Below, piece after piece: positions 12,552-24,175 of a stretch of 64,000 bases of DNA. Both the position numbers and the translations under genes were made by a program. The number at the start of each line of letters is the position of its first letter. Position 1 is the stretch's first letter. Under the pieces are notes generated by a model, which was not told where the DNA came from, did not search any database, and saw only the letters and a list, made by a program, of their open reading frames with translations. The stretch is from positions 119,944,552 to 120,008,551 of the forward strand of contig VDFB02252616.1 of the NCBI GenBank assembly GCA_007258455.2, written 5' to 3'. Origin of the DNA: Sequoia sempervirens (Eukaryota; Streptophyta; Pinopsida; Cupressales; Cupressaceae).

Positions 12552-13916
12552 TGGTGCAGGAGCACCTAAACATTTTTTGTCAAAATTTGATCATTAGAAG
12601 ATGTAATGAGTTGGTTAGTAGGTGGTCAATAGGTTAGTATGGGTGTTTTAAGTTTATCTATACTAAATAAGGTCTAAAAATACCATTTGAAATGTAATTG
12701 GGGGTTTTGTGGTCATTTGTGTCTAATAGGAAAAAAGTTGCAAGAATGCAAAGATGTTAAACAAAAGTTGTCAAAATACAGTTTTAGGGAATATGAAGAG
12801 ATTCGAATTTTAAAAGGAAGTTAGGAAGTTTTGTTGGTTATTTTTGGAAGGAACAAGTTTATATAGTCTCTTGAAGGCTTGAACAACATTGTTGAACAAA
12901 ATATTGAAGGATTCCAAATCAATAAACAATGTTTTTCTACTGTAATTCTTTAATTTATGTACTTTGTTTCCTCTGTACAAACCCGTACAGGCTTCACATG
13001 TTTTGAGTCTTGTTGTGCTATGCAATTACATGTTTCACCTTTCATTTGATATCATTTTTAGGGTCTAATTTTGTACTTGGAAGGAGAAATCAATCATTCT
13101 TAGTAACTACTTGGTTTCCTTAGGTTTAAGGGTCGAGGGTCTTCAAAAATGCTTAATTGACCCATTCCACTTTTTGTTTCCACTGTATCTCATCAAATGG
13201 GTCTAAAATACTCTAAATTTAGTGTGTCAATGTTTTGGTATGCAGTGGAATATAATTGTGAGGAAGGGAATGAATCCCTAGGGTTGACAGTGTAATTTTT
13301 TCATGTGAAATGGTGGTGTCAAGTTAGTGTTTTGATGAAACAATGAAGGTAATTATCTTGTGATGGATTTGTGACCATGTGGAGAGTAAATTAAATGTGT
13401 TTGATGCATTAGTTGTGTTAGGAAAGTCTAGGTAATGTGAATTCCAATAAACCCTAGAGATTTGGCTTGAAAATAGAGGGTTTGATGATCAGTGGGTTAG
13501 AGGACTTAAATATGAGAAGTGGTTGAGGATTCTATGGTTTTGTGTCACAATTTAACTCTATAAAGTGAGTTTTTTATGAAAACAAGGAGTTTAAGAAGTG
13601 GTTCCTTTGAAAAACAGGGCTAATTTAGTAGCCTAATTTAGGGGTGGTTTATTGAATCTTAGTATTTTTTTGTAGAAGTCACTTGAAACCTGTTTGGAAG
13701 TTGTTTCATATTTGGTTGAGAGTCTTAAAAGGTGTTTTTTTGGCCTTTTTATGACCTTCTCCAAAAGATAAGTCCATTTTTTGATTTTTGAAGGCTAGAA
13801 GCCTCTAGTGGTGTCTTAAGGAACAATTGGGTGGTTGTATGTTCAAAGGAAGATTTCCTTGTTTGAATCAGATTGCTTGTCTTGGATAGTGAGTATCAAC
13901 CACCTTGCTTACATCA
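12552..13916 (+). repeat. 5' LTR of the nested element
   Basis: 1365 bp, starting TG and ending CA. It aligns along its length with 16206-17526. The main difference is about 40 extra bases near 13205-13245, plus scattered substitutions. The first bases contain a short palindrome (GGTGC-AGGA-GCACC). Frames inside it (such as 12810-13025 on the minus strand) are chance. Confidence 0.92.
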
Positions 13917-13918
13917 GG

Positions 13919-13930
13919 TGGTATCAGAGC
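13919..13930 (+). promoter_or_regulatory. Primer-binding site (initiator Met tRNA type)
   Basis: TGGTATCAGAGC, two bases after the 5' LTR. This is the standard plant LTR-element primer-binding sequence, complementary to the 3' end of initiator methionine tRNA. It would prime minus-strand DNA synthesis. Confidence 0.95.
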
Positions 13931-13999
13931 TCAAGGACAAGGTCTCTTGTCAGTGATTTGTTTGATTTTTGCAGGCTTGAAGGAAGTTGATTGGTGAAT

Positions 14000-14882
14000 A
14001 TGCCTCTGAAAGGTGTTGGTGCAGCTAGAGAGTTGCAAGATTTGAAGGAGAAGCATGCTAAGCTTATAGAGTCACATAATGTAGTTTTGGCAAGGCTTGC
14101 TATCTTGGAGACAAAGAAAAAAAGAGATGAGAATGAAGAAAGTGAAATAGAGGAAGATGATAAAGAATATGAGGATGTTGATGAAGAACTAGACCCTGAA
14201 GATCACAGGATGGTGAAGATGCTCAAAGTAGTGAAAGGTGATTCTCATAAGGTAAAAGTTGATATTCCTGTGTATGGTGGTAATTTAAATGAAGAGGAAT
14301 AACTTGATTGGATTGCTACTATGGATAATTACTTTGAAAGTGAAGACATTTTAGATGAGCAGATGGTGAAGGTGGCAAAAAAAAACTCAAAGGTCATGCT
14401 CTTCTATGGTGGGACTATGAGCAAGAAGAGAGGAGAAAACAAGGAAAATCAAGGATTACTTCACGGGAAAAGATGGTATGTAAAAATTGAAAGGTAAATT
14501 TATTCCAAAGGATTATGAAGTTCAATTGTATAAGAAGTTGCAAGGATTGAAACAAAAAGATCTAGATGTTAAGACCTATATTGATGAATTTTACAAATTA
14601 AGTATAAGGTCAAGAAGGGATGAGGATGAGGATGAGGATGAAAAGGTGGCTAGATATCTAGGTGGTTTGAGATTTAATATATAAGATGAACTTGTTGTTA
14701 TTAACCCAAAATTTGTTGAGGAATGTTTCCAATTAGCAATCAAGGTGGAGGAAAAGCTTAAAAGGAGATGAGAAAAATCAGTCAGAGGAAGAGGTGCTAC
14801 TAGTGCCAGAGGGAGAGGAACAATCCCTACACCAAAGCAACCATTGGAAGAACAAGAAGGAGAAAATAAAGGTAAAGAGTAA
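14000..14882 (+). pseudogene. Gag of the nested gypsy element, broken
   Basis: The likely ATG is at 14000 (MPLKG), 70 bp after the primer-binding site. Residues 5-40 look coiled-coil-like, followed by a highly acidic segment (EESEIEEDDKEYEDVDEELD). The retrotransposon gag domain then follows in pieces: 'VDIPVYGGNLNEEE' with a TAA at 14300-14302, 'LDWIATMDNYFESEDI', then after frameshifts 'KLKGKFIPKDYEVQLYKKL' and 'VARYLGGLRFNI' with a stop at 14682-14684. Another TAA lies at 14880-14882. Gag would form the particle core. The domain order and wording match Ty3/gypsy gag. The frame reopens at 14883 with the zinc knuckle and protease. Confidence 0.85.
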
Positions 14883-15524
14883 GGTGTTGATACTAGAGGA
14901 GGTTTTAGAGGTAGAGGAAGGTTTAGTGGTGGTAGAAACACTAATGATTTTGTAGGGAGGTGTTATACTTGTAATGAATATGGGAATCCATCTTGGAAAT
15001 GTCCTGAAAGGGTTTGTAATTCATCTAGTGGTGAAAAAAGGATTGATAGGAGAGAAAAATTGGTTCAAGAAGAGGAGTGTGAAAGAAATCATTCTACAAG
15101 TTTGAGAGATACTCCTAAAATAGGGGAAATGTTGATGATGAAGAAGACAGTATTGAAGGTAGCCAAAGAGGTGGAACCTTTGCAAAGAAAGGGCCTCTTC
15201 AAGACTACATGTAAGTGCGAAAACAAGGTATGCAAGATTTTGATTGATTCTAGTTCTACAAAGAATATGGTATATAGTGAGATGGTGAATAAGTTAAACT
15301 TGCAAAAATTTCCTCATGAGTTACCTTACAAAGTGTCGTGGTTGAGTAATGGACAATATTTGTTGGTTAATGAAAAAGCTATGGTAGATTTCCAAATTGG
15401 AGGTTATAAAGATAGTGTGGTTTGTGATATCCTTCCCATGGATTGTTGTCACCTACTCCTAGGTAGACCTTGGCAATATGATATGCGATCCTTGTATGAT
15501 GGAAGATATAACACCTATACATAA
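14883..15524 (+). pseudogene. Nested element: zinc knuckle and aspartic protease
   Basis: One open frame of about 210 codons. An Arg/Gly-rich start (RGGFRGRGRFSGGR) leads to a zinc knuckle at 14961-15003, CYTCNEYGNPSWKC, in which the expected His of CX2CX4HX4C is Asn. The aspartic protease follows: 'CKILIDSSSTKNMV' (active-site D-S-G is D-S-S, a GGT-to-AGT change), 'PYKVSWLSNGQ', 'VCDILPMDCCHLLLGRPWQYD' and 'GRYNTYT', then TAA. It would cleave the gag polyprotein, but the active-site change should inactivate it. The stop overlaps the next ATG as TAATG (15522-15526), where related elements read straight on. Confidence 0.85.
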
Positions 15525-16129
15525 TGAAGAATGGGTGTAGGTTTGTTTTGACTCCTTTGGTGGAAGATGAGAAGGGAAAGGAAAAAGTGATAATTTGTGG
15601 AAGAAAAGAACTTGTAAATTTTGTGAAACAAGACACAAAGGTGAGTACTACAATTGATTTGAAGTCTAAAAATGCTTTGGTAGCAGGTAAGAAAGATGCT
15701 TCTGGTTTGTTGATAGTGAATTGGACTGAGAATATGTTGGTTGGAACAATGGTGTGCCCTTTGGTTAAGGGTAAGATTGTAAAATATGACAAATTTGCAG
15801 GTACTGTGGGTACAATGGGTTATAAGGACAATAAAATGATGATAGGTGTTGATAAGACAATAAGTCAGATGAGAGTGATGGATAGACAGATTGAGAAAAG
15901 TGTTGAGGACAGTCACAAGCATGAGGAGGAGATAAAGGAGAAGTCAGTTCAATGGATTACTAACAAATGTTTGTTTGCAGGTGTTGATAAAATAATGCAG
16001 TTTGGTTTTGATCAAAGAACAGGGAAGAAACCATTTTTAGGTCCGAATGCAAAGATGAAGACAAATTCAATTGTAAACAATGTCAATAGTGCAGGGTCAT
16101 TGTATGAAAGAATTTTTTTTGTAGATTAG
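15524..16129 (+). CDS. Uncharacterised ORF replacing reverse transcriptase in the nested element
   Basis: 201 codons with no internal stop. The first ~40 residues (KNGCRFVLTPLVEDEKGKEK) match the stretch that normally follows a gypsy protease, so this began as the continuation of the protease frame one base shifted. After that it departs from any reverse transcriptase: I see none of the LPF, MPFGL or YVDD landmarks. The rest is Lys- and Val-rich, with a charged, possibly coiled segment (QIEKSVEDSHKHEEEIKEKS) and an ending around 'FGFDQRTGKKPFLGPN'. It lies 76 bp before the 3' LTR, so nothing else fits in between. It may be a captured or residual coding segment. Function unknown. Confidence 0.55.
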   Translation: MKNGCRFVLTPLVEDEKGKEKVIICGRKELVNFVKQDTKVSTTIDLKSKNALVAGKKDASGLLIVNWTENMLVGTMVCPLVKGKIVKYDKFAGTVGTMGYKDNKMMIGVDKTISQMRVMDRQIEKSVEDSHKHEEEIKEKSVQWITNKCLFAGVDKIMQFGFDQRTGKKPFLGPNAKMKTNSIVNNVNSAGSLYERIFFVD

Positions 16130-16185
16130 AGAGTGCATGGAGCAGTGATGAGGCATGGAACAAACCCCAACTCTTGTGACAAGAG

Positions 16186-16205
16186 TTCTTTTTTGTGGGG
16201 GTGTA
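16186..16205 (+). promoter_or_regulatory. Polypurine tract of the nested element
   Basis: A T-run followed by 'GTGGGGGTGTA' immediately precedes the 3' LTR start at 16206. This is the expected position for plus-strand DNA priming, although the tract is short and ends in GTGTA. Confidence 0.65.
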
Positions 16206-17526
16206 TGGTGCAGGAGCACCTAAACATTTTTTGTCAAAATTTTATCAGTGGAAGATGTAATGAGTTGGTTAGTAGGTGGTCAGTAGGTTAGTATGGGTGT
16301 TTTAAGTTTTTCTATGCTAAATAAGGTCTAAAAAGACCATTTGCAATGTAATTGGGGGTTTTGTGGTCATTTGTGTCTAATAGGAAAAAAGTTGCAAGAA
16401 TGCAAAGATGTTAAACAAAAGTTGTCAAAATACAATTTTAGGGAATATGAAGAGATTAGGATTTTAAAAGGCGGTTAGGAAGTTTTATTGGTTATGTTTG
16501 GAGGGAACAAGTTTATATAGCCTCTTGAAGGCTCGAACAACGTTGTTGAACAAAATATTGAAGAATTCCAAATCAATAAACAATGCTTTTCTACTGCAAT
16601 TCTTTGATTTATGTACTTTGTTTCCTCTGTACGAACCTGTACATGCTTCACATGTTATGATTCTTGTTGTGCTATGTAATTACATGTTTCACCTTTCATT
16701 TGATATCATTTTTAGGGTCTAATTTTGTACTTGGAAGGAGAAATCAATCATTCTCAGTAACTACTATGTTTCCTTAGGTTTAAGGTTTGAGGGTCTTCAA
16801 AAATGCTTAATTGACCCATTCCACTTTATGTTTCCATTGTATCTCATGAAATGGGTCCAGTAGGATAGAATTGTGAGGAAGGGAATGAAGCCCTAGGACT
16901 GACAGTGCAATTTTTTCATGTGAAATTATGGTGTCAAGTTAGTGTTTCGATGAAACAATGAAGGTACTGGACTTGTGATGGATTTATGACCATGTGCAGA
17001 GTAAATGAAAGGTGTTTGATGCATTATTTGAGTTAGGAAAGCCTAGGTAATGTGAATTCCAATAAACCCTAGATATTTGGCTTGAAAATGAAGGGTTTGA
17101 TGGATCAGTGGGTTAGAGAACTTAAATTTGAGAAGTGATTGAGGATTCTATGGTTTTGTGTCACAATTTAACTCTTTCAAGTGAGTTTTGATGAAAAGGA
17201 GTTTAAGAAGTGGTTCCTTTGAAAATAGGGCCAATTTAGTATCCTAATTCAGGGGTGGTTTATTGAATCTCAGTATTGTTGTGTAGAATTCACTTGAAAC
17301 CTATTTAGAAGTTGTTTCATATCTAGTTAAGAGTATTAAAAGGTGTTTTCTGACCTTTGTATAGCCTTCTCCAAAAGATAAGTCCATTTGTTGATTTTTG
17401 AAGGCTAGAAGCCTCTAGTGGTGTCTTAAGGAACAATTGGGTGTTTGTATGTTCAAGGGAAAATTTCCTTGTTTGAATCAGATTGCTTGTGTTGGATAGT
17501 GAGTTTCAACCACCTTGCTTACATCA
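16206..17526 (+). repeat. 3' LTR of the nested element
   Basis: 1321 bp, same termini as the 5' LTR (TGGTGCAGG ... TTACATCA). The scattered substitutions and the one larger gap relative to 12552-13916 indicate an insertion old enough for LTR divergence. The open frame at 16498-16722 is a chance frame in the LTR. Confidence 0.92.
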
Positions 17527-20500
17527 ATTAAACATAATATCCATAAAATGAATCCCAAAGTTGCTTTATTAGTCAAGATTGAGATAGAAAATCTCTTAAA
17601 AGATAGTTTTATCCATCCTATTAACTATTCACCTTAGATATCAAATATCATTTCCATTAGAAAACATGATGGTCATATTCGTGTTTGCATTGAATTTCAT
17701 GATCATAATCATTCTTCTATTAAGGATTATTTTCTATTGCCTAATATTGATATGATTGTAGAATCGCCTATCGGTCATGCCTTGTTGTCTTTCATGGATG
17801 GCTTGTCATACTATGATCAAATATGTATTAACCCAAAAGATCAGTATAAGAAAAACTTCACTATCCCTTGGGGTAATTTCTGTTATGTAATCATGCCATT
17901 TGGATTAAAGAATAATAGAGAAACTTACCAACAGGAAATGACCCTTACCTTTCATGATTTCATTCACAAGATCCTAGAAGATTACGTTGATGGCATATTG
18001 GCTAAGTCTATCACTCATCAAGATCACGTTGAGAATCTTCATCTTACCTTTGAAAGGATTCAACTCTATAAGATGAGACTAAATCCTCTTAAGTGTGTCT
18101 TTGGCATGGATGTTGATAAACTTCTAGGATTTATTGTCTCCCATCGTGGAATAAATTAATATGATTGATGCAATTATTAACATGCCTTCACCTAAGAACA
18201 TCTCTCAACTATGTATTTTGTAAGTTAAGATTCAGGGAATTCATAGATTTGTATCTCAATTGGATAATCATACTCTTCCCTTCATGCTTTTAATGAAGAA
18301 AGATGTTTGTTTTAGGTGGGATGATGAATGTCACAAGGATTTTGAATCTATCAATAGTTATTTGGCTAATCCTCCCATCTTAATGCAAGCTATGCAAGAT
18401 AGACCCTTTTTGCTTTATATTTTCAATCACCTCATGCTTTAGTAGCTTTTCTAGCTCAATCTAATGGTGATGGTAAAGAAAGAGTGGTATACTACATTTT
18501 TATTTTGGTTGATTATGAAACTTGATGCTTTGCTATAGAAAAGCAATGTGTTGCTCTCATTTTCACAATGCAAAAATTATGACATTATCTTCTCCATGCA
18601 AAGACTCATGTGCATAAAATTTAATCTCCTTAAATATTTATTTACTAGAACTGACCTTTTTGGAAGGTTAGTGAAATAGGTGATGTTGATCTTTAAGTTT
18701 AATATTAAGTTTGTGCCTTAGAAAGTGATTAAAGGACAAGTTGTCGTTGATCAATTAGAAAAAGATCCCTCACCTCATTCTTTTCCTAACTTGGACTTGT
18801 TCTCAGATGAAAATATATTTTCATTGGAACATGAACCTATGTGGGAAATGTATTTTTATGGATCAAGATGTCAAACTGGCTCTAGGACATGTGTAGTGTT
18901 AATCTCACCCAAAGCAAAGATAATTCCTCCATCTTTTCGATTAGAGTTTCATTGTAAAAATTATATCATTAAGTACAAAGTGCTTATTATTGGCTTACAT
19001 GTCGCGATAACATTGAATATTAAATGTATTCATATTCATGTTAATTCTAAGCTTATTGTAAATTAGATCATGGTAACATATCAAGCTAAGGAAAGCAAGC
19101 TATCTAAGCACCTGGATTTGGATTTATCCTTGCCTGATCGATTCCTCTTTTACTTTAGACAATGTTCCTAGGAGAAAAAATTGTCATGTAGATGCAATGT
19201 CAAGTACAACTTACCTTGTACCCTCAAATGATGATGTAGATGAGTACCACTTTATGATTCAGATTCTTCGCTCTCCTATTATCTCAGAACAACCAAAAAT
19301 TGATAGTCCTGTGTGTGCTCACGTAGACTTAGGGGAATGGTACTCTCATATCTATAACTAAATGAAAACTAAAATTTTTGCTTGATGATGCAAGTAAGAA
19401 TAATCATGTTTATATACAAAATATTTTAGCTCGATACATCATTTTGTCAAATGTTCTTTATTGGAAATATTACAATGGTCTTCTTCTTTGTTGTCTCACT
19501 AAGGCTGAAATAACCCTCACCCTTCAAGAAGCTCATTTAGTATCTTGAGGTGGAAATTTTTGTGGTAAATCCTTAGTGCATAAAATGATTCAAATGGGAT
19601 ATTATTGGAAAATAATGGAGCAATACTCCTTTGTCTTTGTCAATAAATGTCCCTAATATCAACAACACAATAATCTAATTGGAGTTCTCGCACAAGAACT
19701 TCATATTAAGACCTCTCCTTGGCCATTTGTAAAATGGGGGTTGGATATTATTGGGAAAATATCTCCTCCTTCTAAAGGACATGCCTTCATCATCACAACT
19801 ACCTATTACCTTACAAAATGGGTTGAAGCTCTATTTCTCTTCAGCCTCCTAATGCTTAATCATTTTGTAGATTTCTTCTAAATTTTTTTTTGCTTGCTTT
19901 GGATTGCCTTCTACCCTTTTTTCTGACAATGGTACTTCATTTAAGAACATAGAGGTAAATAAATTCTTATAGAAGTTTCATATTCAACATCAATTTTCTA
20001 CACCTTACTATCCTCAATCTAATTGCCAAGTAGAAGCATCTAATAAGACTCTTGAACTAATTCTTCCAAAAATAGTGAATAAACATGGTAAAGATTGGCA
20101 TACTCAATTGACTTATGCATTATAGGCCTATCACACGAGTTTTTGAATTACTACTAGTACAACTCCATACAACCTTGTGTATGGTGTTGAGGCTATTATT
20201 CTTTTAAAGTTGGAAATTCCATCTTTGAGAATTTCTCTTAAAGGGGTGATTGATTATGAAACTTACCATGCTGAGTGTCTAAATCAGCTTGAGTTTCTTG
20301 ATGAGCATTGGCTACAGGCCCTTGATCATCTTCGATCTTATCAAAAGTCTAATACCAATCATTATAATCAAGGTTTTCTTTCTTGTACTTCTAAAGTGGA
20401 TGATCTCATTCTCTATGAGAACTAGGGAAATGTAAATGTGCCACTTGATCAAAAGGGGAAATTTAACACTAATTGGTTAGGTCCTTATAATCAAGGTTTT

Positions 20501-20724
20501 CTTTCTTTTACTTTTGAAGTGGGTGATTTCATTCTCTATGAGAACTAGGGAAATGTAAATGTGCCACCTAATCAAAAGGGGAAATTTAACTCTAATTGGT
20601 TAGGTCCTTACATAATCACCTTTGTGTATGGTTCTAGTGTAAATGGATTATCTTATATGGATGATACTCCTCTAAAATAATCATTTAATGCAATGTACCT
20701 TCGCATATACTATGCATAAAGTCT
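17527..20724 (+). pseudogene. Gypsy A reverse transcriptase, RNase H and integrase relic
   Basis: The frame picks up after the nested element with 'KMNPKVALLVKIEIENLL'. Reverse transcriptase is at 17640-18160: 'SFMDGLSYYDQI', 'TIPWGNFCYVIMPFGLKN', and the catalytic YVDD box reads YVDG (17983-17994), losing one metal-binding Asp. The connection region runs to about 18450. An RNase H-like stretch is at 18840-19120 ('MYFYGS', 'VVLISPKAKIIP', 'VNSKLIVN'). Integrase runs from about 19550: 'MIQMGYYWKIMEQ', 'NKCPYQQHN' across a stop, 'SPWPFVKWGLDIIGKISPPS', 'FSDNGTSFKN' and 'YYPQSNCQVEASNKTLE'. A GPY/F-type C-terminal module ends 'NWLGPYII...NAMYLRIYYA' at about 20720. Many stops and frameshifts are present. 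The C-terminal module carries a 41-codon tandem duplication. Confidence 0.88.
20363..20608 (+). repeat. 123-bp in-frame tandem duplication in the integrase C-terminal module
   Basis: Unit 1 is 20363-20485 and unit 2 is 20486-20608. Both start TATAATCAAGG and end GGTTAGGTCCT. By eye they differ at about eight positions. The unit is exactly 41 codons, so it repeats 'GFLS...GNVNVP...NWLGPY' in frame. Both units carry the same TAG (20423-20425 and 20546-20548). Confidence 0.9.
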
Positions 20725-23700
20725 ATGTGGCATGTGCATGATGCTCATCCCCTTTTCAAGGATCATAGTCCATTATGCTATGACATTATTTCATTAACAC
20801 ATTACCTTTTTATTTGTGCTATGATGTAAATATTTTTATGTATTTAATTTATTTAATTAGGAATTATGTATACATGTATTTTACTTATATGCCATGTATA
20901 AATTTATTGTGTTTGATTAATTCTTCTATCCATACATTCTACATAATATATTCTATTTATATCATTAGACAACAATTAGATCGTAATTGTATTTAATTAA
21001 TCATACATCCAATGCGTGTTTAATTAGATCATAATAAAATCTAATCTAAGCATACATCCATGAACATACATCCATAACAAAACCATACACAAAAAGAAAG
21101 CATACACATGAAACACATAATGCCAATCCAAAATCTCATGTATATATATGTATCAATGTCATGTACATGTATCACACCACAGTAATAAAATGTGGTGCAT
21201 GCATATTTGTATATGAACTTGTGCATAAAAATGCTATACAGTAATATGATACATCTATCCATCAAGGCCATGGCTACCAAAGCCCTTTGGTCTTGGAGGT
21301 GGTAGATGTGGTTGTTAGATGGACACATGCAAGTGGGATTGGCACAACTATGACATGGACATGCTCTATGATTGGAGTCCCCATAGCTCTCCTCGTAGGT
21401 CACCTACCTTCTCCCTCATGGAAGTGACATGCTATTAGTGTATCCTCCCTCCATCTCATCATTGCTAGTTCATCCCTTAGTTGCTATACTTGGGAATGAT
21501 AGAGATTAGATGGGGCCATCCTCGCAACCTCTAAATACCTATTAAGGTCATTGGCGTGGCTTTGAAGAGTGTCATTTTCCTATTTGGTACTCTCAACTCT
21601 CTTACTGCTTGATCTTTCTCAGTGAGAACAAAATTAAGTTCCACACCTTACTAATCCTTTTGCCCACTCATTGACACTAGGTCTGTAGTGCACTAGACCA
21701 TCTCCACTTGAACCTCTTCATAGGATATCCTAAAACACACTAGAGGCTCACACAATTGGGCTTGGTGCCCCACTATCTATGGCCTATAGGTATCTAGGAC
21801 CTAACCCTAGATTTGAATGTCTAGGAACACCTCTACTATGCATTGACCAAAGAAGTTGAGCCACTCCTATGTAAACATTGTAATCACATAGAAAGTGGAT
21901 GATATCAATACCACATCATCAAAGTATATATATATATATAAGCATCTAAGTGTATAATCAAATAAATAGAACCAAACAACAATCAAATGAAATCTGTATA
22001 TGGTCCCCAACTTTCCAATGTGCATCTGGGGGTGTAGAACCATTGGTGGACATGATGCTAGGCCTTGTAGAAAATGCGAAATGGGGTACAACTACTAAGC
22101 ACTTGGTGGTATGGAAAAGACCATAGGTTCACATACCAGTGAGGAAAATTTCCACTTCCATCTTGACCTCTCCTTCACTTGGGCTACCTCCATCATGCCC
22201 TCCTCTCGATCGCTCCCTACTACCTCACCCTCTGACCCCTGAGCACCAACATTTCCCTCATGGGAATTCACTAGGAAAATCAAGGGTAGATCTATTGTCT
22301 ACCACCAATTGGAAAATCCAGCTGATACAATGATATCATTGGTCACAAGGCCTCTTGTAGGCCATCATCCTTCCCATCATCATTGCTAAATGTGATGTCA
22401 ACAATGGTAGGGCAAGGAAAATCCCCTACTCAGGCTACACCTTGGTGTGATTATATATACATTGGTGCAATAGGTGGGATGACCTTCATCTAGCCAAATT
22501 GTCGGGTGACCTGATGCCAATAATTTGGCACTATGGTGTTGTCGATCCTCTCAACTAGGAGGTTGTGTTATTGCATGTGCTACAACTACCTCCTATCTAA
22601 GGGCCAGGTCCGCATGTGCCTATATGACCACCATCGAATGTCTCCACTCTCCCCAATCTATCAAAAAATTGTCTTTGAAAAAGTAAGTCTTTGAACCATC
22701 AATCACATGGAAACAAGTATGCATGCATGCATGGATCACCCTTCCCTATGCCTCAAGGATACTCAACTGGTTGCATGCAAGTAATATGTTGAAATTTCCA
22801 CACCTATAGGAATGTGTAGGTTGTAATGTTGTGGTACCCAAAATAGACATAATGCTCGAGGTCATGATGGAGATGCGCAAGCATGCTCTTACCCCAAGCA
22901 TATATTTTTTGTCACTCCTCCATCGATCGGATGCAATGGATGAGGACCCCATGAAGGTGAGATTATCACCCATAAATGGCTATGTGTAGTGCCACTGTCA
23001 CAATCATAATGTGATATATCTTGGGCCATGTGCCCCTCCTTGTACACTATCCTCTCTTCTCGAATGGGAAGTCAAAGGATGCAGTAAGAATCTACAAGTG
23101 TAACTATCATCTCCCTTATTAGGAGATGAAATAAGGAGGTATCTACATCCCACTTCTCCATAAGCACTATCAACATGGGCGCATGGAATCTGATCTCAGC
23201 CATGGTTTACACCCACCATAACTTGGCTTGTTGTAATAATGAGTACTTGTCTTTTGAGATTTGTGGAGTGTGACTCCTCAACAGCCATAAAACAGCTCCA
23301 CCTCCATGCTCATGGATCTCAAGTAGGTCCTACAAAACATAAAAATGCTATATCAAGAAAATCCACTTCTACTCCATGCTTTCTACTCTACTTAACCAAA
23401 AATTCCATAGTCTATCTTTGAAATGATAACACACTGTGCAGACGTTTGTGGTGCATATTGGAACTCGAGAACTAATTAACTAATGATAACACATAGGAAA
23501 AATTCCAATGTGATCAACAGACTTCAATGCACCAACTAGAGGATAGCATGACCAATGGACTTTGTCATGTTGGTTGGACACTTGTGTTGCTCGTAGAATT
23601 TCTAGGGCTAAAAAACTAAAAAATGATCAAGGGAAAAATGTTCCTTGTACCTCATCAAGTGGCTCATCCCTCTCCACAATGGTCCATAATTGCTCAATCC

Positions 23701-24175
23701 TAGGTAGCCATAAATCACATATGTGAGAAATTTTGCTAAAAAATCTCTTGAAAAGTCAACAAAATCCTCAGAGTGAATAGTGAAAATGACCTTTGGGCTC
23801 ACACTAGGAATATATAAGAATTTTTTTTCCCATTTTTCATGGAAAAATTACCCTTTCCCACCTTCCTTGTTTCACCCTCCTGGTTGGGGGAAAAATAGGA
23901 GGGGGAATATACTCTTTCCTTTATTGAATTTTTCTTCTAATTTACCAAAAAAATTCTTAAGCATTCTTCTCATCGTGGTAGTTTCTTCCATCCTTGAAAC
24001 TGACCCATTTTTGAGTTTTGCAAAATCATATTTCACATTAGATGTTGTAGTTTTTTGTTGAGCTCGAACACTAGGGGAATTTTCAGTATCTACTTGCTTG
24101 AACTTTTTAGCCTCTACAATATCCTTTTTTGTAAAAAGTATTAAATTTTTTTAAAAATATTTGTCTTTCTAGCTA
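20725..24175. other. Long non-pol 3' region of gypsy A
   Basis: About 3.4 kb between the end of integrase and the polypurine tract, with no plus-strand coding sequence I can support. Such a long spacer is common in Tat-lineage elements. The minus strand holds a possible coding relic (described separately, 21240-23802). A short (TA)n run lies at about 21927-21941. Confidence 0.6.
21240..23802 (-). pseudogene. Possible antisense coding relic within gypsy A
   Basis: Reading the minus strand from 23802 downward, several stretches look protein-like and can be strung together across stops and frame changes: 'YGPLWRGMSHLMRYKEHFSLDHFLV' near 23690-23610 (beginning at an ATG at 23802), 'PTSHSRREDSVQGGAHGPRY' near 23040, a 75-codon block at 22973-22746 ('SDRWRSDKKYMLGVRACLRI'), a charged region near 21640-21400 ('KDQAVRELRVPN', 'SMREKVGDLRGEL') and a Pro-rich end near 21290 ('PPPRPKGFGSHGLDG'). 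I do not recognise a family. Additional antisense ORFs downstream of pol are known in Tat-lineage elements, which makes the position sensible. The joins are inferred. Confidence 0.35.

Larger units (their letters stand above)
12552..17526 (+). mobile_element. Nested non-autonomous gypsy-type LTR element (gag-protease only)
   Basis: This is a complete insertion with two LTRs (12552-13916 and 16206-17526) that begin TGGTGCAGGAGCACC and end TTGCTTACATCA, a primer-binding site (13919-13930) and a polypurine tract just before the 3' LTR. The flanks GTTAA (12547-12551) and ATTAA (17527-17531) are a 5-bp target duplication with one mismatch. The internal region of about 2.3 kb holds gag, a zinc knuckle, an aspartic protease and an extra ORF, but no reverse transcriptase, RNase H or integrase, so it would depend on enzymes from other elements. 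It disrupts the pol of gypsy A between the linker 'DVKPVN' and 'KMNPKVALLV'. Confidence 0.9.
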
